From Spirochaetota bacterium (GTDB lineage: Bacteria > Spirochaetota > B62-G9 > DRHN01), in the NCBI GenBank assembly GCA_023136305.1, contig JAGLSF010000001.1, positions 1 to 39,390 of the forward strand: a stretch of DNA of 39,390 nt, given 5' to 3'. Below, one piece after another: positions 17,352-25,690 of this stretch. Every line of letters begins with the position of its first letter. The first letter of the stretch is position 1. The notes under the pieces were generated by a model, which was not told the origin of the DNA, ran no database searches, and worked only from the letters and a program-made list of their open reading frames with translations. The position numbers and the translations under genes were made by a program.

Positions 17352-18388
17352 ACGAGTTCAAGATATCCATCCCTGAAGAGCTTATTGCCCAGTATCCGTC
17401 AGAAGAGCGGCAGCGGTCTAAACTGCTCATACTCAATGCCGTCACGGGTTCGATACAGGATGACTATTTCTTCAATATCGGCACATACCTCTCATCAGGG
17501 GACTGTGTGGTATACAATGACGCGAGGGTGATCAATGCCCGTCTGTACGGTCACAAAGAAGCGGTTGGGGAGGGAAAAGGTGCGCGTGTCGAAATCCTTC
17601 TCACACGCAGGATAGATGCATGTGAGTGGCACTGCCTCATTCGTCCGGCGCGGAGAGTCAGGAAAGGAAGCCGCATTACACTCGATGGGGGAACAGTGTT
17701 GCAGGTTCTCCATACTCATGGAGAGGGGGCATTCTCCGTTCGGTTTTCACACGCTGTTTCCTACGATGACCTTCAGGACATGGGTGAAATTCCCCTTCCA
17801 AAGTACATCAAACGAAAGACCGAAAAAATATTGGATGATGACCGTTATCAGACAGTGTATTCGAAAAAGTTAGGCGCTGTAGCTTCACCAACTGCGGGGC
17901 TCCACTTCACACAAGATATTATCGGGAAACTCTCAGAACGTGGGACACGCTTCGTACCGATTACACTCCTCGTGGATTGGGGAACATTCAAACCTGTACG
18001 AGAGGAAGACTATCGAGACCACCGAATTCACCGTGAACAGTATGAGATATCTGAACCCTCCGCAGAACTTATAAACCGGTCACGTAAAGAGGGCAGGAGA
18101 ATCGTCTGTGTGGGTACGACAAGCGTGCGTGCACTGGAATCTGCAGCTGATAGGCATGGCAAAGTGGTGTCCATTCATGGAGAAACGGACCTCTACATAT
18201 ACCCTGGATATTCCTTCAAGACAGTGGATGCCATGATTACGAACTTTCACATGCCTGATTCAACGCTGATACTCCTCGTTTCTGCTTTTTCAGGAAAGGA
18301 ACATATTGAAGAGGCCTATAGCCACGCCGTTGCCGAAGGGTACAGGTTTTTCAGCTACGGCGATGCCATGTTTATTCACCGGGGTTAG
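17336..18388 (+). CDS. queA: S-adenosylmethionine:tRNA ribosyltransferase-isomerase
   Basis: QueA converts preQ1 in tRNA to epoxyqueuosine using the ribosyl part of SAM. The 350-residue length is normal. Signatures include EELIAQYPSEERQRSKLLIL at the N-terminus, AVASPTAGLHFT in the middle and TNFHMPDSTLILLVSAF near the C-terminus. ATG 17336 lies within the end of the SpoIID gene in another frame, suggesting coupled translation. tgt, the preceding step of the same pathway, follows directly. Confidence 0.96.
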   Translation: MGYSLNEFKISIPEELIAQYPSEERQRSKLLILNAVTGSIQDDYFFNIGTYLSSGDCVVYNDARVINARLYGHKEAVGEGKGARVEILLTRRIDACEWHCLIRPARRVRKGSRITLDGGTVLQVLHTHGEGAFSVRFSHAVSYDDLQDMGEIPLPKYIKRKTEKILDDDRYQTVYSKKLGAVASPTAGLHFTQDIIGKLSERGTRFVPITLLVDWGTFKPVREEDYRDHRIHREQYEISEPSAELINRSRKEGRRIVCVGTTSVRALESAADRHGKVVSIHGETDLYIYPGYSFKTVDAMITNFHMPDSTLILLVSAFSGKEHIEEAYSHAVAEGYRFFSYGDAMFIHRG

Positions 18389-18404
18389 AACAGGAAGAGA
18401 ACAT

Positions 18405-19511
18405 ATGATTCACTTTTCCGTTGAAAAGGAGGGGGAAGGAAGGGCGCGCACGGGTGTTCTTCGAATCCGTGGAATTGAAATTGAAACGCCTGTATTCATG
18501 CCCGTAGGCACCTATGCGGCAGTAAAGACGCTTTCTCCTCTTGAGCTGCACGAAGTCGGGGCCCGCATTATTCTCAGCAATGCCTACCATCTCTTTCTGA
18601 GACCCGGTACGCAGCTCATAAAGAAACTCGGCGGCATACACCGCTTCACCGGATGGAATGGCGGCTATCTCACGGACTCGGGCGGGTTTCAAATCTTCAG
18701 CCTCTCACCCCTGAGAAAAATCGAACGAAGAGGGGTGACCTTTCAGTCCCACCTTGACGGATCACGCCACTTCCTGTCGCCGGAAGAAGTGGTGCATATC
18801 GAAAAGGACATCGGAGCTGATATTATTATGCCACTCGACGTCTGCTCAGCAGCGGATGCTTCACAGAAAGAGACCGAGGATGCGGCTGATATTACCTGTG
18901 AGTGGGCAGAACGGTCAAAGAAGACATGGGAGGGGTCGGGCAGCAGAGGCGCGCTCTTCGGCATTGTGCAGGGAGGCATGTACAGAGAGACGCGCGAGTG
19001 GTGCGCCCGAAAAATAGTGGAAATGGATTTTCCAGGATACGCTGTTGGGGGGCTGTCGGTAGGTGAGGAAAAGGAGACCATGTATGACATGCTCGAGTAT
19101 ACATCCTCTTTTCTCCCAACGGATCGGCCTCGATACCTTATGGGAGTCGGTGCGCCGGATAACATTCTCGAGGCTGTTGTGAGAGGTGTCGACATGTTCG
19201 ATTCTGTTCTTCCCACACGAAACGCTCGTAATGCTACGGTATTCATACCGGGAGGGAAGCTGCTCCTTCGAAACGCAGCATACAGAGAGGACATTATGCC
19301 GATTCAGGCGTCCTGTGAGTGCTACACTTGCAGAAACTTCACCCGTGCCTATCTCAGACATCTGTTTAAGACCCGGGAAATACTTGGGTATCGTCTGGCA
19401 ACCATTCACAACCTGCACTACCTTCTTCATTTTGTCTCTCAGATGGGCGACGCCATTCGCGAGGGGAGGCTGCACCATTTTAGAGAGGATTTCTACAGGG
19501 GTGCTGTCTAG
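18405..19511 (+). CDS. tgt: tRNA-guanine transglycosylase
   Basis: Exchanges G34 for preQ1 in tRNAs with GUN anticodons. 368 residues from ATG 18405, which follows AGGAAG by about eight bases; the longer open frame from 18306 overlaps queA and its extra residues are not family-like. The active-site blocks are TDSGGFQIFSL and GIVQGGMY with GLSVGE; the zinc site is CECYTC plus a downstream Cys/His in TIHNLHYLLHF. The protein ends just before the inverted-repeat element. With queA it gives two consecutive queuosine steps. Confidence 0.96.
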   Translation: MIHFSVEKEGEGRARTGVLRIRGIEIETPVFMPVGTYAAVKTLSPLELHEVGARIILSNAYHLFLRPGTQLIKKLGGIHRFTGWNGGYLTDSGGFQIFSLSPLRKIERRGVTFQSHLDGSRHFLSPEEVVHIEKDIGADIIMPLDVCSAADASQKETEDAADITCEWAERSKKTWEGSGSRGALFGIVQGGMYRETREWCARKIVEMDFPGYAVGGLSVGEEKETMYDMLEYTSSFLPTDRPRYLMGVGAPDNILEAVVRGVDMFDSVLPTRNARNATVFIPGGKLLLRNAAYREDIMPIQASCECYTCRNFTRAYLRHLFKTREILGYRLATIHNLHYLLHFVSQMGDAIREGRLHHFREDFYRGAV

Positions 19512-19515
19512 TCAG

Positions 19516-19606
19516 GGCGAACTTCCAGTCTTTTCAGTATAGTATATAGAATAGAAAATTATTCGTTTTAAAAACGTTTACTCCTTAGACGTGCTGGAAG
19601 TTCGCC
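19516..19606. repeat. 91-bp element with 13-bp perfect terminal inverted repeats
   Basis: GGCGAACTTCCAG (19516-19528) is repeated as its reverse complement at 19594-19606. The core is AT-rich and has its own small palindrome (CGTTTT/AAAACG, 19564-19576). The left arm begins five bases after the tgt stop. The right arm also lies inside a competing local hairpin at 19591-19611. It may be a small mobile-element remnant (MITE-like) or a switchable RNA structure. No target-site duplication is evident. Confidence 0.6.
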
Positions 19607-19621
19607 AGCACCATGCTCTTT
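19591..19621 (+). terminator. Possible intrinsic terminator after tgt
   Basis: GTGCTGG (19591-19597) and CCAGCAC (19605-19611) form a perfect 7-bp stem with a 7-base loop. A short run CTCTTTT follows four bases later, so the T-tract is weak and displaced. It could end the yebC-to-tgt transcript. Confidence 0.4.
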
Positions 19622-19672
19622 TAAACCATATTTGATTCTTTTGTTTGACGGGTTGGAAACTTGACTTTTACC

Positions 19673-21313
19673 CTAGTTATGCTCCTTATTCCCGAAAACC
19701 TGAAAGTTGAGATCAAAATTCATGATATTGTTCCATAGAGAATTCTTAAGGCTTACATCCCTGAAGCGTGTGTCGTTACTTGACCCAATTACATTTCCAC
19801 ATGATGCATACCAGTTGAAGATAGTACTGCCCGACGAACGAAGTGCAATCCAGTAGCCGCCCTTTTCGAGATAGGTATCTGTTTTTTTTCGCACAGGAAA
19901 ACTGAGCCAGGGATTGTCCATCATCATAAACCGTATGCGCGGCGAGTGTATGCTGTATGTTTTAAAGAGAACTTTTCCCGGCTTGCCGTCTTCATCTGCA
20001 TACACCTCAAGCCATATTCTTCCCTCATCAGCAAATTTTATAAGCGGGATCTGTATCTGTGTCAGGGTGAAGGGGTCCACCACGGTAAAGCGCTGGGCAT
20101 AGACGCGATTCTGTGTTGCCACAACATCGAGCCGTCTTGAAATGTCACTGTTTTGCACAATCATACCGTCGACGTCAGCATCATCCTTCACTATATCGCT
20201 GCCTTCGGACTGCCCTACATCAAGCTCCGGTTCCTTGGTATAGGCTTTGAAGCCATCGATGACCGGACTCATGATGATCCTGTTTGAACTCCCGGTATCG
20301 AGATTCTGAACTTCGAGCTTCGCACTATCGTTTCTGATATCAAAAATAAACTCCTTGAATTCAATAATGTCTCCTATTTCAACCTCCCAGTGATCTGCAG
20401 CATAGTCAGAATCGGGCCCGACGGAGAACTTAACAACATGCGACACGGTGCCAAAATGGGTTCCGACGGGATCGTAGGGTATCCATCCAAGGTCCGGAAA
20501 GTACACCTCGAGCCAGAATTTATCTCCATTGGGATAATCATAGAAAAAAGTCTCGACCCCTGTGTTGATCGGAATCTCCTGCTGAAAGGATATACCGTAT
20601 ACCACCCGCACAGGTATGCCGAGCCCCTTGAAAATGGAGGCTACCAGGTTGCAGAGACCGCGCTCATCACCTCGGCGCATTCTCAGTACAGAAAGGGCAT
20701 CATAGTCCTTGTTGGTAGCGGTATCGTTTGACATCTGTATGTTCTCGTCGAACCAGATGAAGACGTTTTTTACCACATCCACCTCACGCCTCAATCCATA
20801 GGAGATGGATCTCCCAATATAATTGATCAGATAATCATTAGATGGTGAAAGTTCTGTGGAGGTAAAATAGGGCTTTAAACGGTCACCAACTGCAAGTGGA
20901 AATGTCGAGCTGCTGTCAACAGCATAGAAGTTTGCGTATATCCTGGCCGAAAACTGAAGGTCGGTTTGAATGATATGAATTTCTTTGTTCCAGATCATCT
21001 CGATACCGCTGTTTCCGTATTCATCGATGAACTCTTTTGTTTCAGTTGGATAGGGTGCAAAGTTCTGCCTGAGCCTGTCTATGGTCTGCGTATGCAGTCC
21101 CTCAGTCTGTGATGCAGGCAGAAACATCCTGTAAGTCAGGTTTTTGGTTTCCGAATAGCTGCTGAATCTTCTTGTCAAATATGCCGTAACAACGCTTTCC
21201 ATTTCACCCTGAACAGTAATGATCTCTGCCTGGAGAACCTGTGCTGCCGGAAGGAACAGACCTGCTGAAAAAGAGATAATGAAAGCGTAGATTAATCCTC
21301 TTATTCTTTTCAT
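19673..21313 (-). CDS. Secreted transglutaminase-fold protein lacking catalytic His
   Basis: 546 residues, with a signal peptide (basic start, hydrophobic core to about residue 22, likely cleavage after Ala29). The central part matches a transglutaminase-like core: RGDERGLCNLVASIFKGLG puts the nucleophile at Cys221, and GWIPYDP puts the Asp at 281. The His normally found in the GxxHxW segment is replaced: the sequence is GDKFWLEV, with Lys265 where His is expected. A triad-dependent activity is therefore doubtful. The C-terminal 200 residues look like beta-rich accessory domains. The protein is periplasmic or surface exposed. The gene diverges from the small membrane protein at 21359. Function is unknown. 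Confidence 0.8.
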   Translation of the reverse strand: MKRIRGLIYAFIISFSAGLFLPAAQVLQAEIITVQGEMESVVTAYLTRRFSSYSETKNLTYRMFLPASQTEGLHTQTIDRLRQNFAPYPTETKEFIDEYGNSGIEMIWNKEIHIIQTDLQFSARIYANFYAVDSSSTFPLAVGDRLKPYFTSTELSPSNDYLINYIGRSISYGLRREVDVVKNVFIWFDENIQMSNDTATNKDYDALSVLRMRRGDERGLCNLVASIFKGLGIPVRVVYGISFQQEIPINTGVETFFYDYPNGDKFWLEVYFPDLGWIPYDPVGTHFGTVSHVVKFSVGPDSDYAADHWEVEIGDIIEFKEFIFDIRNDSAKLEVQNLDTGSSNRIIMSPVIDGFKAYTKEPELDVGQSEGSDIVKDDADVDGMIVQNSDISRRLDVVATQNRVYAQRFTVVDPFTLTQIQIPLIKFADEGRIWLEVYADEDGKPGKVLFKTYSIHSPRIRFMMMDNPWLSFPVRKKTDTYLEKGGYWIALRSSGSTIFNWYASCGNVIGSSNDTRFRDVSLKNSLWNNIMNFDLNFQVFGNKEHN

Positions 21314-21358
21314 GATGCATCCGAAAATAAAATGATATACTCATAAAAGCAACTGAAA

Positions 21359-21550
21359 ATGAGATGGTTTAAAGCAATAACATACATTTTTTCACCCCTT
21401 GTTGCCGCTCTTCTGGCGGGTATTCTTTTCATCCGGCTGCATGTGCTGGGAGGCACCTGGTTTGTAATCGTTGTACTTATTGGTCTGGTCGTCTCACTCA
21501 CAAATGCTGTAATTGTCAGTATGGGTATGGCCAAGAAGCAGGGGAATTGA
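21359..21550 (+). CDS. Small two-helix membrane protein
   Basis: 63 residues with two hydrophobic segments, about residues 6-26 and 33-54, separated by a short turn (HVLGG). It starts at ATG 21359 and ends GNstop 27 bases before the next gene. TATACT (21336-21341) suits a -10 box, but no good -35 is present. I do not recognise a family. Its reality rests on composition, the clean two-helix pattern and its place between two real genes in a divergent region. Confidence 0.6.
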   Translation: MRWFKAITYIFSPLVAALLAGILFIRLHVLGGTWFVIVVLIGLVVSLTNAVIVSMGMAKKQGN

Positions 21551-21576
21551 ATGCGTGATCTAAGGGAGATGAGCTG

Positions 21577-23556
21577 GTGAACAAACCCTTCAGCATGCCT
21601 CTCGTATACTTCATTATAGCAGTATTTCTATGCCCCGCAATACTCTCAGCTGATAAGAGCAGGATTTACGATGCTGTCACCGGTATCGATGAGTACGGTG
21701 AGGTCGAGCACCTGGATGTCCCCAGGCCGAAACTGTTTCTTTCCAAGAAGGAGATATACCACTTTGAAATTCTCGAAGTGTTTCTTGCAGGTGTTGATGA
21801 TCTCGATGAAGAGCTTTTTTCCATTCAGGTCATTCGGGACGGTCGAGTATACCCCTCCGTCGGCATGGAGCAGAGAATACCCTTCAGGAAAAAGGATGAC
21901 CTGCTCAGGGCTGTGTACCTTCCGGACTGGAACCAACGAGAGGGAACATATGAAATTGAGGTGCATTACGGGGAATATCGCCTAAACACCGATGCTCCAT
22001 TCACCTTTAAGCTTCTTCGAAGGCCTGTTCCAATCATTGAGCCGGGTATATCCATCGTTGATTTGGAGATGAACAGGAGCATTACCGAGAAGAACTTCGT
22101 CAACCCCGATGGAAGAGTGAATGATTACTCGGCCATACTTGAATGGGCATCCTTTATGAACGCTGACATGCTCTGGATTCTGGCGGGTGAAACAACCACG
22201 TTCCACAGGAAGAAGAGGGGAGCATCACCGTGGGACCAGGGGCCGCTCGAGAATTTGCAGCTGTTGAAGGAGATTGCACCCTACTATGGTGTAAAGATCG
22301 GTGCCTATATCATGTCCTTCTATGTTCCCGGGACAGGCGGAATACCCGATCGATACGAGCCAGGGCTCGGCTACAATGCCGATAATGGTAAGCTGTACCG
22401 ATCAAGACATATATCACTGGCTAGTGAGCAGCGCATACAGGACATGATCGAACTGGCCACCCAGTTCCAGCAGGACCCGCAGATAGAGTATATTGGATTT
22501 GATTTCATCAGAACGGGGAGAGGGGACGGCTACGAGCTTGCCCAGCTGGTTATCGATGACACAGGTATTGGGACACCTCAGGGGTGGGTCGAACTGGATG
22601 CGTCAGAGCGAATTAAATGGTTTGCCCGGAAGATCGAGGTGGAACGTGACCCGCTCATCGTTGAGAAATGGCGATGGTGGCGGGCACATCGCGTGGCTGA
22701 AATCGTCAAACGGGTTATGGAAGAGGCGGAAATAACAAAACCCGTGTGGGTGTACACACTGGGCTGGAATCACGGGAAAGAGCACGGCCAGGACCCGGTC
22801 ATGTTCTTCGATGCGGGGGTGGCCTTCGATGCGGTCATGCTCTACGAGGCATCACAGTCACAGTTTGAGAGGCTTCTGGGGCACTGGAACCGGTATATCA
22901 GTGCTGAACAGGGAAACGTGCTCGTGGGAAGCTGTGTCGACTACAAGCTGCTCGATTCGGATACCCTGACACCGCCCGATGAGTTTTTCAGGAGAAACAC
23001 CGAAGCCTATCAGAATGTTATGCGGAATGGATTTGCCAAGGGCATATTCTTTCACGACATTGCGCGTGCATTCTGGGGAAGGAAGGGCGGCTATAAATTC
23101 ATGGACTATGCCGCTGCTCATATGTCAAGCGTATACGGATTAAAGAGAGAGCACCGAACCCTGGACCTCGTGGTGGATGTTATGTACGAGGAAGAGGGGG
23201 AGAGCAGGCTCAGCGGCATCATCCAGTGTAAGAACAACAGTACACGTGATCTGGAAAACATACGCATAGAGCTCATTTCTCCCGGTACCCCTGTCACCGT
23301 CACCTTTTACAGGGCCATGTCTTCCGAGAACGAGTATGATACCGCCACAAACAGTGCAGGTGCACGATCAATGAGTCTCGGCAGCCTGCAGACCTTCCAA
23401 ACCGTTACTGTTCCCTTTGTCGTGCAAAACCTCCAGACCAGCCGGTCAACCCTGCTCTTCAAAGTGTCTGTCGAGAATGATCGTCACTACTTTATACGTG
23501 AAACCGTTTCCCTCCGGTCTCATACCTCCACCGATTTACAGACCTCATTGGATTGA
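21577..23556 (+). CDS. Secreted TIM-barrel protein, glycosidase-like
   Basis: 659 residues, starting at GTG 21577 after a purine-rich AAGGGAGATGAG. It has a signal peptide (hydrophobic to about residue 23, PAILSA). Residues 30-150 look like a beta-sandwich, then a barrel region: IEYIGFDFIRTGRGDG, EKWRWWRAHRVAEIVKRV, KPVWVYTLGWNHG and FDAVMLYEAS resemble GHL10/DUF187-type glycoside-hydrolase-like proteins. Candidate acids include the Asp in GFDF and Asp/Glu near AVMLYEA, but I cannot name the catalytic pair. The last 120 residues look like another beta domain. It probably acts on a polysaccharide in the periplasm or outside the cell. Function is inferred at fold level only. Confidence 0.65.
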   Translation: MNKPFSMPLVYFIIAVFLCPAILSADKSRIYDAVTGIDEYGEVEHLDVPRPKLFLSKKEIYHFEILEVFLAGVDDLDEELFSIQVIRDGRVYPSVGMEQRIPFRKKDDLLRAVYLPDWNQREGTYEIEVHYGEYRLNTDAPFTFKLLRRPVPIIEPGISIVDLEMNRSITEKNFVNPDGRVNDYSAILEWASFMNADMLWILAGETTTFHRKKRGASPWDQGPLENLQLLKEIAPYYGVKIGAYIMSFYVPGTGGIPDRYEPGLGYNADNGKLYRSRHISLASEQRIQDMIELATQFQQDPQIEYIGFDFIRTGRGDGYELAQLVIDDTGIGTPQGWVELDASERIKWFARKIEVERDPLIVEKWRWWRAHRVAEIVKRVMEEAEITKPVWVYTLGWNHGKEHGQDPVMFFDAGVAFDAVMLYEASQSQFERLLGHWNRYISAEQGNVLVGSCVDYKLLDSDTLTPPDEFFRRNTEAYQNVMRNGFAKGIFFHDIARAFWGRKGGYKFMDYAAAHMSSVYGLKREHRTLDLVVDVMYEEEGESRLSGIIQCKNNSTRDLENIRIELISPGTPVTVTFYRAMSSENEYDTATNSAGARSMSLGSLQTFQTVTVPFVVQNLQTSRSTLLFKVSVENDRHYFIRETVSLRSHTSTDLQTSLD

Positions 23557-23609
23557 TACAGGCCGAATGGAGGCATTCAAGCTCAATTTTAAAAGGGACT
23601 CTCAGCGTG

Positions 23610-23638
23610 TTCACAGATTATGTACCATTCAGCATATT
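23610..23638 (+). promoter_or_regulatory. Candidate promoter for the small lipoprotein
   Basis: TTCACA (23610-23615, 5 of 6) is followed after 17 bases by CATATT (23633-23638, 4 of 6). It lies in the 155-base gap before the lipoprotein gene and gives a leader of about 67 bases. Confidence 0.35.
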
Positions 23639-23711
23639 TGTATTATGTTAATACGCTGTGGTGACATGGAGATACACAAAAAAACTTGGATAACCGACAG
23701 GGCACTCAACT

Positions 23712-24173
23712 ATGGGGAAAACCGGTCTTTATACCCTTGCTGCACTTTTCCTTCTCACCATGAGTTTTTCATGTACCGAACGCCAGGACAGTGACAGGCG
23801 GGATGGGCTTTTCAAATCGCGGACCGAAGAGGGGAAGTCACAAAAGCCCCGTAGAGGTAAGAGAGAAGTAAAAGATCGTGGTCTTACAGCTGAAGACCAG
23901 CGTGATATCGGTGTAGCGGATGAGCTGACACCTGAGACGTTCATAAGAATAACCATTCTCTACAGGAGAGAGAACAGGGTGTGGATCGAGCAATCACAGG
24001 TACTCTCATCGCAGGAACAGGAGCGGTATTTTGAAGAGATGAATGCAGCATTCTTTTCCAGGTTCGGGTTCACTGAAGAGAAATTTCTTGCCTACGGTGA
24101 GAACAATACTGCAGAGCTCGATGCGTATATACAGGAACACCCTGAGCTCATGGTGGAGATGATGGAGGAGTAG
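23712..24173 (+). CDS. Small putative lipoprotein of unknown function
   Basis: 153 residues. The start ATG 23712 leads into a hydrophobic signal (about residues 6-17) ending in MSFSC, a relaxed spirochaete-type lipobox with Cys near residue 21. After a basic, disordered-looking stretch (about 27-60) the C-terminal half is helical and acidic. It contains LTPETFIRITILYRRE and ends PELMVEMMEE, which looks like a small helical domain. I recognise no family. The gene ends 18 bases from the convergent metallo-hydrolase. Confidence 0.7.
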   Translation: MGKTGLYTLAALFLLTMSFSCTERQDSDRRDGLFKSRTEEGKSQKPRRGKREVKDRGLTAEDQRDIGVADELTPETFIRITILYRRENRVWIEQSQVLSSQEQERYFEEMNAAFFSRFGFTEEKFLAYGENNTAELDAYIQEHPELMVEMMEE

Positions 24174-24191
24174 GATTTCAGTTTTCTATGA

Positions 24192-25115
24192 TCAGCTGAT
24201 GTGAAAGGAAAGCCCCTCGCGGGCAAAGAAGAGATTCGAAAACCGACGCTTGTACTTTGTCTGATTACGCTTCAACTGTGTATCTGTGGCTGCCGGGTCA
24301 TGGTGGGTCATGACCAGCGTTTTCACACCCGCCTTTTTCGCCACTTCGATTGCCATATCCGGAATACTGTGACCAAATCCTTGTCTGGGTGTGGGAAGAG
24401 CAGTATACTGCTCCCTGGTGTACTGAGCGTCGTGTATGAGAAGATCGGCATTTTCAGCAAAACTGATCACTTTGAAGTTACCGAAGAGATAGCCTTCAAC
24501 ATCGGTGGCAAAAACAATCGCTTTCCCCCCATACTCGACCCTGTATACGAACACACCGTTGGCAGGATGGGAAAAATCTTTCATTACCTTCACTACAACT
24601 GTGGAATCTGTGATCTTATATGTATCATGAAACTTATTTATCAGGTTCGGTTTTGGATCAGGCAGCTGATATAGGATGAGATGATTTTCGCCAATGGTCT
24701 CAAACCGTTTTATTGAACTGGCGCTCTGTAGGTCTACCGGGAAGTTTGGCGGCGTCATTGACCGTTCCAACACAGTCCTCAGTTCTTCACCGAACTCCAG
24801 AGGCCCAAAGAAATACAGTTTTGACTGCCCCAGGTACAGGGGTGTGAAAAAGGGCAGACCCTGGGTATGATCATGGTGCAGATGGGTGAAGAGAACGGTA
24901 AGATTAAGGGCTTCCTTACTGCCCTCCTTGAAGTAGTTTGCGGCCAGTGTGTTGCCTAGGTTGATAATGCCTGTTCCCGCATCGATGATAATGGTTACTT
25001 TACCAATGGTCACATCAATGCAGGTTGTGCTGCCGCCATAGTGGAGGGTATTCTTACCAGGTACAGGATAACTGCCGCGGACACCCCAGAATGTAACCGT
25101 GAACTCTTCTTTCAT
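24192..25115 (-). CDS. MBL-fold metallo-hydrolase
   Basis: Metallo-beta-lactamase-fold hydrolase, 307 residues, without a signal peptide. The dinuclear-metal motif is THLHHDHTQG (residues about 77-86), with further ligands expected at FSHPANG, ATDVEG and THHDP. The start SFWGVRGSYP-like block (FWGVRGSYPVPG) and GGSTTCIDV are typical of the COG1235/phosphodiesterase-like branch related to PhnP/ElaC. The exact substrate cannot be read. The start overlaps the cyclo-ligase stop by ATGA, and it is the last gene of the hexomutase-rarA unit. Confidence 0.87.
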   Translation of the reverse strand: MKEEFTVTFWGVRGSYPVPGKNTLHYGGSTTCIDVTIGKVTIIIDAGTGIINLGNTLAANYFKEGSKEALNLTVLFTHLHHDHTQGLPFFTPLYLGQSKLYFFGPLEFGEELRTVLERSMTPPNFPVDLQSASSIKRFETIGENHLILYQLPDPKPNLINKFHDTYKITDSTVVVKVMKDFSHPANGVFVYRVEYGGKAIVFATDVEGYLFGNFKVISFAENADLLIHDAQYTREQYTALPTPRQGFGHSIPDMAIEVAKKAGVKTLVMTHHDPAATDTQLKRNQTKYKRRFSNLFFAREGLSFHIS

Positions 25116-25690
25116 TGGCCCACTCGCAGCGCAGGTTTTACACCCGACTCCGTTATTACATAATCGACAGCTAGATCATGTTCCTTTATTGGTAATTCTC
25201 CGAGTATGAGACGGTTATAGGTCAGCGCACAGCTAATAGCTTGCGTATGACGCCCCATGAAACGATCATAGAAGCCACCACCGTATCCGAGGCGCTCACC
25301 CCGCAGGGTGAAGGCCAGGCCAGGTGTTATGATCAGTTCGAGACGGTGATAATCGAGTTCTCGGCAGCCGGCAACAGGCTCCAGTATGCCGTAGTGACCC
25401 GGTTCGAGTGAGGAATCAAGATCTTCGATAATATAGGCATGCATCTCACCAGTGGAAAGATTTACCTTCGGAACTGAAACCTCCTTCCCGAGCTTGAATG
25501 ATTGTTCGATAATGGGAAGGGTGTTTATCTCACTGCGGAAACTCACGAAGCAGAAGAATACCTTGGAAGAGCGGTATATCTCCCATGAGAGGAGATGCGC
25601 TGCAACTGCAGCATCCATCTGTTCCTTCTTAGGTTTAGGAATACTATCCCGTATCTTCTGAACGTGCATCCTCAGGTCCTGTTTGTTCAA
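25112..25690 (-). CDS. 5-formyltetrahydrofolate cyclo-ligase
   Basis: ATP-dependent conversion of 5-formyl-THF to 5,10-methenyl-THF, in one-carbon metabolism. 192 residues, the normal size. The key motif LGYGGGFYDRFM (about residue 131) is present, with an N-terminal basic segment. It starts at TTG 25690 with AGGAGG nine bases upstream; this Shine-Dalgarno sequence lies inside the rarA coding end, so the two overlap by 47 bases. Its stop overlaps the metallo-hydrolase start. Confidence 0.92.
   Translation of the reverse strand: MNKQDLRMHVQKIRDSIPKPKKEQMDAAVAAHLLSWEIYRSSKVFFCFVSFRSEINTLPIIEQSFKLGKEVSVPKVNLSTGEMHAYIIEDLDSSLEPGHYGILEPVAGCRELDYHRLELIITPGLAFTLRGERLGYGGGFYDRFMGRHTQAISCALTYNRLILGELPIKEHDLAVDYVITESGVKPALRVGQ

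Noticed and set aside
18743..19478. Long minus-strand open frames (up to 187 residues) opposite tgt
   Set aside because: Shadow of a conserved coding sequence; composition is not protein-like.
23417..23794. Plus-strand 125-residue open frame bridging two genes
   Set aside because: It overlaps the ends of the TIM-barrel and lipoprotein genes in another frame, and has no signal or domain.
24191..24200. Palindrome ATCAGCTGAT between convergent genes
   Set aside because: Short, includes the stop codon, and lacks a T-tract, so it does not support a terminator.
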